This document shows, one piece after another, positions 1-9,156 of a stretch of 64,000 nt of DNA. Origin of the DNA: RYN-133 sp963785425. Its GTDB lineage: Bacteria; Actinomycetota; Actinomycetes; Mycobacteriales; Jatrophihabitantaceae. Every line of letters starts with the position of its first letter. The first letter of the stretch is position 1. The stretch lies in contig CAWAVG010000004.1 in NCBI GenBank assembly GCA_963785425.1, positions 434,001-498,000 of the forward strand, in the 5' to 3' direction. Both the position numbers and the translations under genes were made by a program. The notes under the pieces are model-generated. The model had not been told where the DNA came from, searched no databases, and was given only the letters and a program-made list of their open reading frames with translations.

Positions 1-24
1 GAGTCGCAGTTGCCCGTCGTCGAG

Positions 25-1588
25 ATGCGTCCCTACCGGTGGGGGGTGGACGACGTCGAGCTGCCCGAGACAGCAGGCGCGGCGCTCACCGCGCTCGGCG
101 TGAAGCCGGTCGGGCCGGCGGTCGACCCCGGTTCGGCAACGCTGCCCGACAACACCCTTCCCGCAGAGGTCGCCGCCGCGCTGGCCGAGGTGATCGGTTC
201 CGAACACGTGCGCTCCGATGCGCACGTGCGGGTGCTGCACACCCGGGGCTGGTCGACGCCCGATCTGCTGAAGCTACGCAGCGGCGACGCCTCCGACGCC
301 CCCGACGCCGTCGTGTTCCCCGGCTCGCACGACGAGGTCGTCGCCGTGCTGGAGGTGTGTGCGCGGCACCGCATTGCGGTCGTCCCCTTCGCCGGCGGCA
401 CGTCGGTGGTCGGCGGTCTGACACCGGCGCGGGCCGGCTTCGCCGCGGTGATCGCCCTCGATGTGCGCCGCCTGGACGCCGTCACCGACCTCGACGAGAT
501 CTCGCGGACGGTCACGCTCGGCGCCGGGCTGCGGGGCACCCGGGCCGAGACGCTGTTGAACGAGGCCGGCCACACCCTCGGCCACTTCCCGCAGTCGTAC
601 GAGGGCGCCGGGATCGGCGGTTACGCCGCGGCCCGTTCGGCGGGGCAGTCGTCGGCCGGTTACGGCCGCTTCGACGAGATGGTCGTCGGCGTCGTGCTCG
701 CCACACCACGCGGAACGATCCGGCTGGGCACCGCGCCGCGCTCGGCCGCGGGGCCGGATCTGCGCCAGCTCGTGCTCGGGTCGGAAGGCACGCTCGGCGT
801 CATCACGTCCGTCACGGTGCGCATCCGTCCTCGCCCGCAGGTGCGCGAGTTCGAGGGGTGGCGCTTCGACAGCTTCGCCGACGGTGCGGCCGCGCTGCGA
901 CGACTCGCGCAGGACGGTCCGTTGCCGACCGTGCTGCGGCTGTCGGACGAGGCCGAGACCGCGATCAACCTCGCCGACCCGAACGTGCTCGGCGGCGGGC
1001 CTGGTGGCTGCCTCGCGGTGACGGGCTTCGAGGGCACGGGCCGACGATGTCGCGAACCGGCGCGCAGGGGTCTTCGCCGTGCTCAGTGCCGCGGGCGGCA
1101 CGCCGCTCGGCACCGAACCGGGTGAGGCGTGGCGCGCGGGGCGCTACCGCGCGCCGTACCTGCGCGATCCGCTGCTCGACGCCGGGGCGTTCGTCGAGAC
1201 CCTGGAGACCGCGACGTTCTGGTCGCGACTGACCGACCTACGCGCGGTTGTCACCGCCGCGATCACCGACGCGCTCTCGGCCCAGGGCACACCGCCGGTC
1301 CTCCTGTGCCACATCTCGCACGTGTACGAGACCGGCGCGTCGCTCTACTTCACGGTGCTGTGCGCCCGGACCGACGATCCGCTGGCCCAGTGGCAGCAGG
1401 CGAAGGACGCGGCGAACACCGCGATCCGCGCGGCCGGCGCGACCATCACCCACCACCACGGTGTCGGTACCGATCACCGCGCGACCTTCCAGGACGAGAT
1501 CGGCCCGCTCGCGCTCGACATGCTGCGCGCGGTGAAGGCGTCGGTCGATCCGGTGGGCGTCATGAACCCCGGTGTGCTGGTCGGCTGA
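25..1588 (+). CDS. agpS: FAD-linked oxidase, alkyldihydroxyacetonephosphate synthase-like (frameshifted)
   Basis: The protein resembles mycobacterial AgpS, a vanillyl-alcohol-oxidase-family flavoprotein. Visible features are the FAD-binding segment VVPFAGGTSVVGGL (about residue 120), GHFPQSYEGAGIGGYAA, GSEGTLGVIT and, near the end, CHISHVYETGASLYFTV, HHHGVGTDHR and VGVMNPG. Homologues form the ether bond of alkyl-DHAP, but many actinobacterial copies have no proven substrate. ATG at 25 (MRPYRWG) is chosen because the family starts near this point; the frame is also open to the window edge. The reading frame shifts by one base near 1035: residues up to VTGFEG are in one frame and ADDVANRRAGVFAVLSAAGG onward in the next. 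Both halves align with one full-length family member, so an extra base is more likely than a real break. The next gene follows after one base. Confidence 0.8.
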
Positions 1589-1589
1589 C

Positions 1590-2459
1590 GTGCGCGCCTT
1601 CACCGCTCTGGTCAACCCCATCTCGGGCGGCGGAAGGGCAGCCGAGAAGTGGGGACCGCTGGCCGCGCGCATCAGCCAGGCGGGCGCCGACGTGCGCGTC
1701 GAGCTCACCCGCAGCCGTGAGCACGGCATCGAGGCTGCGCACGCCGCCGCGTCCGAAGGACGGGTGGTCGTGGCGGTGGGCGGCGACGGGCTGGTGCGCG
1801 ATGTCGCCGAGGGGGTGGTCGCGGCGGGCGGCGTCATGGCTGTCGTCCCCGCCGGCCGGGGCAACGACCTGGCCCGATCCCTTCGTTTCCCCACCGACGT
1901 CGCCGCGCTCGCCGACCTGCTGCTGACCGGCGCGGTTGCCCCGTGCGACGTGATCGACGTCGGCGACACCGTCGTCGTCGGCAACGTGTACTGCGGTATC
2001 GACTCCGTTTCGAACGCGATCATCAACGGCAACCGGTGGCTGCCGGCGAAGCTCGTCTACCGGCTCGCGCCGGTACGCGCGATCCTCACCTGGCACGCCC
2101 CGCGCTTCATGTTGACGCTGGACGGAGCGTCGACCGGTGTCGACGCGCACATGGTGGTGATCGGCAACTCCGGCGCCTACGGGCACGGGCTGAACATCGT
2201 GCCGTCGGCGCGTGTCGACGACGGCATGCTGCACGTGCTGATCGTGCGCAACGGGCCGAAGCGTGCCATCGCCTCGTTCATGCGCGACGCGCAGCGCGGT
2301 ACGCATGTCGCGCGGCCGGAGGTCTCCGTGCACACCGCTCGCGAGGTCACCATCGCCGCCGACCGAGCAGTACCCGTGTGCGGCGACGGCGAGGAGGTGG
2401 CGTCGTTGCCGGTGACGGCGCGGATCCGCCCTGCTGCGCTGAGGCTGATCCGGCCCTGA
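1590..2459 (+). CDS. Diacylglycerol/sphingosine kinase-family lipid kinase
   Basis: This is a DAGK catalytic-domain protein of about 289 residues. It begins VRAFTALVNPISGGGRA, the usual N-terminal strand and glycine-rich turn. The nucleotide-binding signature is VVVAVGGDGLVRDVAEG, where the usual GGDGT has Leu in place of Thr, followed by VVPAGRGNDLARSL. The C-terminal half holds YGHGLNIVPSARVDDG and the terminal GDGEEV strand typical of the family. It is predicted to phosphorylate a lipid alcohol at the inner membrane face. GTG 1590 is chosen over an in-frame upstream GTG because it leaves one base after the preceding stop, suggesting translational coupling with the AgpS-like gene. The true substrate is unknown. 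Confidence 0.85.
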   Translation: MRAFTALVNPISGGGRAAEKWGPLAARISQAGADVRVELTRSREHGIEAAHAAASEGRVVVAVGGDGLVRDVAEGVVAAGGVMAVVPAGRGNDLARSLRFPTDVAALADLLLTGAVAPCDVIDVGDTVVVGNVYCGIDSVSNAIINGNRWLPAKLVYRLAPVRAILTWHAPRFMLTLDGASTGVDAHMVVIGNSGAYGHGLNIVPSARVDDGMLHVLIVRNGPKRAIASFMRDAQRGTHVARPEVSVHTAREVTIAADRAVPVCGDGEEVASLPVTARIRPAALRLIRP

Positions 2460-2494
2460 CCTCGCTGCAGCCGAACACGCCGGCACCGACCCAC

Positions 2495-2500
2495 TACGGT
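2495..2500 (+). promoter_or_regulatory. TAnnnT -10-like box, likely leaderless start
   Basis: TACGGT is followed by six bases and then the GTG start at 2507. A transcript starting about 7 bases after the box would begin at the start codon. There is no Shine-Dalgarno sequence before 2507. Confidence 0.5.
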
Positions 2501-2506
2501 TGAGCG

Positions 2507-3736
2507 GTGCCCGGGCCGAGCGACATCGCGAAGCGGCCCGCACCACCCGAGCTCCTGCCCCCGTGGCACACCGCCGAGCGCCAGGCGCTGATGGCACAGG
2601 CTCGAGCGTTCGCGCGCGACGAGGTGTTGCCCGTCGCCGACCAACTCGACCCGCAGAAGGGGTTGATCCCGGCCGCTCTGCTCGCCCGGATGGCCGAGCT
2701 CGGCTACTTCGGCATCACGATCCCGAGCGAGCACGGCGGGATGGGTCTCGGCGCCTTCGAGTACTGCATGGTGGCCGAAGAGCTTGCGCGCGCGTGGATG
2801 AGCGTCGCCAGCATCATCGCCCGCGGCCAGGGCCTCGGCACCGGTCTGTCGGACGCGACGCGTAGCGCCGAGCTCCTGGCGCGTTCTGCCCGCGGCGACT
2901 GGATCGGGGCGATCGCACTGTCCGAGCCTGAGGCCGGGTCCGACCTCGCCGGCGTGCGGACGCGCGCGGTGCGCGAGGGCGACGAATGGGTGATCACCGG
3001 CCACAAGCGCTGGTGCGGCAACGCCGAGGCGGCGGATTTCATCCAGGTGCTCGTCCGCACCCGCGATCCGCACGACGACGAGCCGCGCTCGGCCGGGCTG
3101 CAGACGCTGCTCGTCGAGAAGGATCGTGGCGACTTCCCGGCCGGACTGACCGGCACGCCGATCGACAAGATCGGTTACCACGGGTTCCTCACGTGGGACC
3201 TCGTGTTCGACGGCGTCCGGGTACCGGCGGGGAACGAGGTGAGCACCGGGCCCGGCGACGACAGTGGCTTCTCCGACGTCGGAGCATGGCTCGATCTCGC
3301 GCGCGTCCACACTGCCGCGCGAGGGGTCGGTCTCGCCCAGGCTGCGGTCGAGGACAGCACGCGGTACCTCCAGGAACGCGAGCAGTTCGGTCACCCCATC
3401 GGCGACTTCCAGGCGCTGCGGTTCGCGCTGGCCGACATGGCGAGTGCGGTGGAACAGGCGCGCGCGCTGTACCGGCAGGCGGCGCATCTGATCGATGTCG
3501 GCCACGACGACGCGTCCCGACTCGCGTCGATCGCGAAGCTGCGCGCGACGGAGACGGCCGCTGACGTGACGACGCAGGCGATGCAGTTGCACGGCGGCAA
3601 CGGCTACACCACCGAGCGGGCCGTCGAACGGTACTGGCGCGACGCGCGACTGACAACGATCTTCGAGGGCACGTCGGAGATTCAACGGAAGATCATCTCC
3701 GACTTGATGCTTCCGCGACCGAATCGTGAGTCTTGA
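2507..3736 (+). CDS. Acyl-CoA dehydrogenase
   Basis: This complete acyl-CoA dehydrogenase (409 aa) is a FAD enzyme of the fatty-acid or amino-acid beta-oxidation type. Seen in order are ELGYFGITIPSEHGGMGLG, the flavin-contact stretch ALSEPEAGSDLAGVRT, ITGHKRWCGNAEAADF, DLARVHTAARGVGLAQAAVED, MQLHGGNGYTTERAVERYWRD, and TTIFEGTSEIQRKII, whose Glu is at the catalytic-base position of many family members. GTG 2507 is the first start after the -10-like box at 2495. It follows a lipid kinase and precedes a symporter. The chain-length or branched-chain specificity cannot be read from sequence. Confidence 0.93.
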   Translation: MPGPSDIAKRPAPPELLPPWHTAERQALMAQARAFARDEVLPVADQLDPQKGLIPAALLARMAELGYFGITIPSEHGGMGLGAFEYCMVAEELARAWMSVASIIARGQGLGTGLSDATRSAELLARSARGDWIGAIALSEPEAGSDLAGVRTRAVREGDEWVITGHKRWCGNAEAADFIQVLVRTRDPHDDEPRSAGLQTLLVEKDRGDFPAGLTGTPIDKIGYHGFLTWDLVFDGVRVPAGNEVSTGPGDDSGFSDVGAWLDLARVHTAARGVGLAQAAVEDSTRYLQEREQFGHPIGDFQALRFALADMASAVEQARALYRQAAHLIDVGHDDASRLASIAKLRATETAADVTTQAMQLHGGNGYTTERAVERYWRDARLTTIFEGTSEIQRKIISDLMLPRPNRES

Positions 3737-3846
3737 CCGCTTCCCGGGAATAGGACAAGGGTCGCAAGTCCGGACGTGCTCTTCTACCGCCCACTCGGTT
3801 CCCGAGCGACGCTGGTCGTCGCATGCTGTCGAAAGGTGTGCGACCC

Positions 3847-5509
3847 GTGCTTCGCCTCGATGTCAACTTCTTCGACTACGTCATCCTCGCGATCTACTTC
3901 GCCCTCGTGGTCACGATCGGTGTGCTCGCGCGGCGGGCGATCGCGACCAGCGAGGACTTCCTGCTGTCCGGGCGGTCGCTGCCCGCATGGGTGACGGGGC
4001 TCGCGTTCATCTCGGCGAACCTGGGCGCCATCGAGATCCTCGGCATGGCCGCCAACGGCGCGCAGTACGGCATCTCGACCGTGCACTTCTACTGGGTGGG
4101 CGCCGTCCCCGCGATGGTCTTCCTCGGCATCGTGATGATGCCGTTCTACTACGGATCCAAGGTTCGCAGCGTCCCTGAGTTCCTGCTGCGCCGGTTCAAC
4201 CGCACGACCCACCTGTTCAATGCGTTGTCGTTCGCCCTGGCCGCGGTGCTCATCGCCGGGGTCAACCTCTTCGCGCTCGCCCTGGTGATCAACGCGCTCA
4301 TCGGTTGGCCGATCTGGCTGTCGATCGTCATCTCGGCCGCGTTCGTGCTCGCCTACATCACGCTAGGCGGGTTGTCGGGCGCGATCTACAACGAAGTGCT
4401 GCAGTTCTTCGTGATCATCGCGGGGCTCGTCCCGCTCGTGATCATCGGCTTGAAGGACGTCGGCGGCTGGGACGGCCTGCAAGCGAGGATCAAGCAACCT
4501 GAGTTCTTCAACAGCTGGTCGGGAACCCACGTCGGTACGTGGTCGAACCCGCTCGGCGACTGGATCGGCATCATCATGGGCCTCGGCTTCGTGCTGAGCT
4601 TCGGCTACTGGACGACCAACTTCGCCGAGGTGCAGCGCGCCCTGTCGGCCAAGGATCTGTCGGCCGCGCAGCGCACTCCGCTGATCGGGTCGTTCCCGAA
4701 GATCTTCATTCCTGCGCTGACGGTCATCCCGGGTCTGATCGCCGTCGCAGTGCTCAAGGACTTCAAGTCGCCGAGCGCCGACTACAACAACGCGATCCCG
4801 GAACTGATGGGCAAGTACCTGCCGAACGGCACACTGGGCGTCGCGCTCGCCGGGCTGCTGGCCGCGTTCATGGCGGGCATGGCCGCCAACGTGAGCTCGT
4901 TCAACACGGTGTTCACCTACGACATCTGGCAGACCTACATCGTCAAGGGCCGCCGCGACGGTTACTACCTGAACGTGGGCCGGGTCGTCACGGTGGTCGG
5001 GATCGCCATCGGTATCGGCACTGCGTTCATCGCGCAGGGCTACACGAACATCATGAACTACATCCAGTTGCTGTTCGGGTTCTTCAATGCGCCGTTGTTC
5101 GCCACCTTCATCATCGCGATGTTCTGGAAGCGGGCATCGCCGTGGGCGGGGGTCTCCGGCCTCGCGGCCGGCGCACTCGGGCGCCGCGGTCATGCACTTC
5201 GCGAGTTACGACATCGGGTACTTCTACCAAGGCGGCCACGTCACGTCGCACTCGGACATCAACGCGCAGATGGCGAACTTCTACGGCGCGATCGTCGCCT
5301 TCGTCGCCGATGCCGTGGTGACCGTCATGGTCAGCCTCGTGACGAGACCGAAGCCGCGCGAGGAGCTGGCCGGTCTCGTGTGGGGCATTCCCGACCCGGA
5401 CGCCCCCGACCCGGCGTCGATACCCAAACCGAAGTGGTGGGCCTCGCCCAAGGTGCTCGGCGGGGTCTCGCTCGGCATCACCGTCGTCCTGTCCGTGCTC
5501 TTCGTCTAG
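3847..5509 (+). CDS. Sodium:solute symporter (SSS family), frameshifted near C-terminus
   Basis: This is a polytopic membrane transporter of about 550 residues with the SSS pattern of 13 or so helices. Recognisable stretches are the first helix FFDYVILAIYFALVVTIGVL, SEDFLLSGRSLPAWVTGLAF, GAIYNEVLQFFVIIAG and AANVSSFNTVFTYDIWQTYI. The frame moves by one base near 5175, between AGVSGLAAG and HSGAAVMHFASYD; the tail then runs to FV at 5509. Both parts belong to one family member, so a single extra base is the simplest explanation. GTG 3847 is preferred because AAAGG lies about 10 bases upstream; ATG 3823 in the same frame lacks a ribosome site. It is followed by a small membrane protein and a Usp protein in one operon. 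The substrate (sugar, organic acid or amino acid) is not determined. Confidence 0.8.
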
Positions 5510-5521
5510 GAGGTGAGCAGA

Positions 5522-5836
5522 ATGAGTGACAAAGCCGCGGACAACTCGGCCGACGAGGCGCCGCGCTCGGCAGCGGCGCGCCTGTTCGACATCCGGCTCA
5601 TGATCGGCGGGCTGTTCGTCGTCTACGGCGTGATGCTCACCGTCGCGGGGTTCGGCACGTCCGACAAGGACCGCGCGAAGGCCGCCGGCATCAACATCAA
5701 CCTGTGGCTGGGGATCGGCATGCTCGTGGTCGGGCTGCTGTTCCTGCTCTGGTTCAAGCTGAATCCCCTCCGTCCCGAACCGGACGAGGGGACCGCTCGC
5801 GACGACGTCGACGAAGACGACAAGGTGAACCGATGA
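5522..5836 (+). CDS. Small two-helix membrane protein, symporter-associated
   Basis: A 104-residue protein with two predicted membrane helices: GGLFVVYGVMLTVAGFG (about 30-46) and LGIGMLVVGLLFLLWF (about 63-78). Between them is a short charged loop (SDKDRAKAAG), and the tail is acidic. ATG 5522 is chosen over GTG 5513 because AGGAGG at 5508-5513 is spaced correctly for it. It starts 12 bases after the symporter stop and overlaps the Usp start as ATGA, so the three genes are probably co-translated. It may be an accessory subunit of the symporter; no recognised catalytic motif is present. Confidence 0.75.
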   Translation: MSDKAADNSADEAPRSAAARLFDIRLMIGGLFVVYGVMLTVAGFGTSDKDRAKAAGININLWLGIGMLVVGLLFLLWFKLNPLRPEPDEGTARDDVDEDDKVNR

Positions 5837-6261
5837 CCAGGCCCGCGTCGGTGATCGTCGTCGGCGTGGACGGCTCGGAGGGCAGCGCGGACGCGTTGCG
5901 GTGGGCGGCCGGCCAGGCGCAGCTGACCGGCGCCTCGCTGCGCGCCATCGCGAGCTGGCGCTGGCCCAGCTACGTCACCCGCGTGCCGCCGGGTGCCGAC
6001 CCGGCCGGCGACACCGAACGCACGCTGCGCGAGAGCGTGGAGCCGATCCGCGCGGAGTACCCGGACCTCGAGATCAGCGAGCACGTGGTGCAGGGCCCGG
6101 CCGGCCCGTCCCTGCTGACGCACTCGGAGAACGCCGCGCTGCTGGTTGTCGGCGCTCGCGGACGGGCGGCGTTCCCCGGCATGCTGCTCGGCTCGGTGGC
6201 CGAGTACTGCGTGCGCAACGGCCCGTGCCCGGTGGTCGTCGTGCGCACACTCGCGCGCTAG
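5833..6261 (+). CDS. Universal stress protein (UspA family)
   Basis: A 142-residue single Usp domain. It has the N-terminal strand VIVVGVDGSEGSADALRWA and the ATP-binding signature GARGRAAFPGMLLGSVAEYC followed by CPVVVVR, matching the ATP-binding G-x2-G-x9-G(S/T) pattern. It overlaps the preceding membrane-protein stop by ATGA, placing it in the symporter operon, where it may link transport to energy status. It ends three bases before the convergent patatin remnant. Confidence 0.9.
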   Translation: MTRPASVIVVGVDGSEGSADALRWAAGQAQLTGASLRAIASWRWPSYVTRVPPGADPAGDTERTLRESVEPIRAEYPDLEISEHVVQGPAGPSLLTHSENAALLVVGARGRAAFPGMLLGSVAEYCVRNGPCPVVVVRTLAR

Positions 6262-6264
6262 GGA

Positions 6265-6740
6265 TCAGTTCCAGAACCGCTCGATCTCACCGGCGCACCG
6301 GGCGGCCTGCGCGCGCGCAGCGTCGAACACGGCCGGCCGCGTCGATGGATCGAGCGGATTCGGGCCGATCGCGGCGACCGATTCGGCCAGATGCCGGGGA
6401 CGGCACAGCTCGCCAGCACGGCGTCGACCGTCGCGGCGGCTCGTGGCCTGCTCGGCGGCACGTTCCATCATCGCGAAGAACTCCGTCATGTCGAACTGCA
6501 CCGACAGCTCGGTCGTGTGCTCGTCCTGTTGCATGCGCGCTGCCGCGGCACGTTGACCGGTCGCGAATTGCGCGGCGACCGCAGCGCCCGCCGACGTCCC
6601 GATCAGCAGTCGGCGCCGGCCAGATCGATGCCGCGAGCCGCGAGCCCGTCGACGAGTCCGACGAGCCAGGCGATGCCGCCGACACCGCCACCCGCAAGCA
6701 CCAGCGTGCGGCCATGTGCCGGACCCGTCGGTGCGCTCAT
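6265..6740 (-). pseudogene. Patatin-like phospholipase remnant (internal deletion plus frameshift)
   Basis: From ATG 6740 the peptide reads MSAPTGPAHG, then the glycine-rich oxyanion region LVLAGGGVGGIAWLVGLVDG, and stops in frame just before the nucleophile elbow. One base shifted, IGTSAGAAVAAQFATGQ (GxSxG elbow) continues to the end. The tail GPNPLDPSTRPAVFDAARAQ looks like the family C-terminus, but the roughly 120-150 residues that normally lie between, including the catalytic Asp-Gly, are absent. The coding remnant is about 155 residues against about 280 in intact members. The frameshift alone could be an assembly error, but the missing core suggests a decayed gene. Confidence 0.6.
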
Positions 6741-6779
6741 GAACGAGAACGTAGTCGACCCGCCGCGTACGGTCGGCAC

Positions 6780-7804
6780 ATGATCGGCGGCGGCGGCCTG
6801 CCGCCTGTCGCAGCGGTTCTACGTCCAGGTCGTCGCACCGCAACTGGTCGGCGTGCCGCACAGCGCCGCGCTGCTCGGCTGGGGCTCGGACGTCCTGGGC
6901 TACGACACGGAGCGCTCGACCGATCACGGCTGGGGTCCGCGGGTGCTCGTCTTCACCGATCATCACGTGGCCGAACTCGATCTGCCCGAGTCGTTCGACG
7001 GCGTGCCGGTGCGCTTCGGGTGGGCCGAGGTCGAGGCGCGCGCCTGGGTCACGGTGACGCGCCTGGACGAGTGGCTGCTCGAGCAGCTCGGCGTCGACGC
7101 GACGCACGAGCTGGCGGTGCTCGACTGGCTGCTCACGCCCCAGCAGCGGCTGCTTGGCGTGACGGCGGCCGGGTGTTCGCCGATCCGGACGGTGCGCTCG
7201 CCGCGGTGCGCACAAGGCTGGCGTGGTATCCCGACCAGGTGTGGCGTTGGTTGCTCGACGTGCCAATGGCGCCGCATCGCCCAGGAGGAGGCGTTCGTCG
7301 CCCGCACGGCCGAGGTCGGCGACACGGCCGGTTCGCGCATCGTCGCCGCGCGGCAGGTGCGCGAGCTGATGCGGCTCGCGCTGTTGCTGGCGCGGCAGTA
7401 TGCGCCGTACCAGAAATGGCTCGGCACGGCCGTCGCCGAACTGCCGGCCGACGACGAGTTGCCGGCAGCGCTCGACGCGGCGAGCACGGGTGACCAGGAC
7501 GCCCTTGGTGCGGCCTACCTCGCGGTCGCTGCGCGGCACAACGCCAGCGGCCTCACCGCGCCGTTGCCGGCAAGCGCTGGGCAACTACTACGACCGTCCC
7601 GCGCCGGGTGATCATGGCGGACCGGTTCGCCGACGCGCTGGCCGCGACAGTCACCGAACCGCTGCTGGGTTCACTTCCGCTGATCGGCGCCGTCGACCAG
7701 TTCGTCGACAGCACCGACGTGGTGGAACGTCCGGCGCTGTGCCGGCTGTTCGAGGTCGTGCTACCGCGCTGGCCGCGACTCATGACGGCATGGCGACGGC
7801 GTGA
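6780..7804 (+). CDS. DUF4037 protein (nucleotidyltransferase-like), multiply frameshifted
   Basis: The core LLGWGSDVLGYDTERSTDHG is the DUF4037 signature. It is followed by WLLTPQQRLLGVTA, CQWRRIAQEEAFVARTAEVG, RQVRELMRLALLLARQYAPY and MADRFADALAATVTE with VDQFVDSTDV near the end. These blocks fall in different frames. Shifts are needed near 6795, 7165, 7257, 7578 and 7600; the 7165 and 7257 pair compensate, so about 30 residues (VFADPDGALAAVRTRLAWYP...) are read in another frame without a stop. The true stop is uncertain because of this; 7804 is an estimate. The family has an N-terminal nucleotidyltransferase-like fold; its biochemical role is unknown. It lies divergent to the patatin remnant and tail-to-tail with the next gene. 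Confidence 0.65.
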
Positions 7805-8521
7805 CTCGGCGATGTCGCTCACGTGCGTCCGTCGGGCGGTCGCGGTCCTGCCAGGTGCAGACGCAGATCTCGTTGCCTTCGACATCGGCAAGGATCCAGA
7901 ACGCGCGAGCCTGCTCGTCCGACACCAGCTTCCCGCCAGCGGCGAGCGCGTCCGCGATGCGGGTGTCTGCCTGGTCGTGCGGCACCGTGATGTCGAAGTG
8001 GATCCTGTTGCGCTGCGGACGTGGCTCGTCCATCTGCTGGAACCACACAGCCGGGCCGCTGCGGTGCGGGTCGACCAGCGCGTCCTGCGGACCGTCGTGT
8101 CCGGGCTCGTCGACATAGGCGAGAACGGCCTTCCAGAACGGACGGATCGCCGCGATGTCCATCGCGTCGATGGCCGATCTCGAGTGCCTGCACCGGATCG
8201 CAGGGCGCCGGCGAAGGCCGTGGTGTCGAAGCCGAGATCCCGCACCGAGTCGGTGATGCCGAAGGCGAGCTCGACGTCACGCGCCGTCACCGCCGCCACG
8301 GACTCGTCCATCAGACGCAGGTCGACCCGGTCGGCGCGCAGGTCAATGTGCAGGTGCGGGTCGGCCGCGGCGCCGCACGCCGCGGCGGCGCGCGCTGCGA
8401 CTCGCGCCGCCTCGGCGAGATTACCGACCACGACGGAGGTTTCGTACGCGCCGAGGAGGTAGCGCCAGCCGAGCTGCTCAACCGCGTCGGAGGCGGCCGT
8501 ACGCGTGAGGGGATGACTCAT
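7761..8521 (-). CDS. Pterin-4a-carbinolamine dehydratase-like / VOC (glyoxalase-like) fusion, frameshifted
   Basis: From ATG 8521 the N-terminal part (MSHPLTRTAASDAVEQLGWR, then LHIDLRADRVDLRLMDESVA and VTARDVELAFGITD) resembles the 4a-hydroxytetrahydrobiopterin dehydratase fold. The C-terminal part (MDIAAIRPFWKAVLAYVDE, AVWFQQMDEPRPQRNRIHFD, FWILADVEGNEICVCTWQD) is a glyoxalase-like VOC domain with the usual His and Glu metal-ligand positions. This fusion is common in actinobacteria as an unassigned VOC-family protein. Joining the two parts needs one-base shifts near 8200 and 8175 through DPVQALEI and AIDAMDIAAI. It starts 38 bases after the OsmC gene stop and is probably co-transcribed with it. 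Confidence 0.65.
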
Positions 8522-8559
8522 CCGCGAAGCGTCGCAGATACCGGCGACAGCGGGCGGTG

Positions 8560-9036
8560 CTACTCCTCGCGCACGCGGGTACGCGAATCGTGCCCGACGG
8601 GCAGGTTCAACGAGTTCGCGATGAAGCACGCGGCGTTGGCCTGCGCGTGCAGCGAGTCGGCAGTGTCGACCATCGCCTCGTCGGTGACCGTGACCAGCGG
8701 ATGCAGCATGATCTCGGTGAACCGGCCACCGCCCTCGTTGTCCTCCGTCATCACCGCGGTGGGGTGATCGACGTAGGCGCTCACGACGACGCCGTTCGTC
8801 GCCGCGAGATGCAGATAGGCGAGCATGTGGCACTGGGATGCCGCGACGACCAGCAACTGCTCGGGATTCCAGCGCGACGGATTGCCGCGGAACGCCGGAT
8901 CGGCCGAGCCGAGGATGGGTGCGCAGTGCTCGGCGCTGATCTCGTGATCACGGTCGTACGAGCGATACGTCGCCGTGCCCTCACCGCGGTTTCCCGTCCA
9001 CTCGACCGTGGCCGTGTAACGGTGCTGCCTGGACAA
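8560..9036 (-). CDS. OsmC family peroxiredoxin-like protein
   Basis: A 158-residue OsmC/Ohr-fold protein. It opens with LSRQHRYTATVEWTGNRGEG and carries the two family cysteines, in VAASQCHMLAYLHLAATNG and in QANAACFIANSLNLPV, spaced as in OsmC-like hydroperoxide reductases of the YhfA branch. It would reduce organic hydroperoxides in the cytoplasm. The start is TTG 9036, with a GGGGGA sequence just upstream; a longer in-frame extension has no family support. It is divergent from the FtsX-type permease gene and upstream of the VOC fusion gene. Confidence 0.82.
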   Translation of the reverse strand: MSRQHRYTATVEWTGNRGEGTATYRSYDRDHEISAEHCAPILGSADPAFRGNPSRWNPEQLLVVAASQCHMLAYLHLAATNGVVVSAYVDHPTAVMTEDNEGGGRFTEIMLHPLVTVTDEAMVDTADSLHAQANAACFIANSLNLPVGHDSRTRVREE

Positions 9037-9144
9037 GGATCCCCCGTACTGAAGCGAGCCCGTAGCGGCAGTCCCGCTGAGCCGTACCCAATTCGTTAGC
9101 CGTACGTTACAGCGGCGGTGTTGAGGCGCGCGGCGTGCGCCGAG

Positions 9145-9150
9145 CAGGAT
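9145..9150 (+). promoter_or_regulatory. Weak TAnnnT-like box before permease start
   Basis: CAGGAT, six bases, then ATG 9157. It keeps only the A2 and T6 positions of the -10 consensus. The spacing matches the other leaderless candidates in the window. Confidence 0.3.
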
Positions 9151-9156
9151 TCGACG

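Noticed and set aside
2177..3685. A long open minus-strand frame of about 500 codons opposite the acyl-CoA dehydrogenase
   Set aside because: High-GC shadow frame: Arg/Gly/Asp-rich, no family motif, while the plus strand is clearly an acyl-CoA dehydrogenase.
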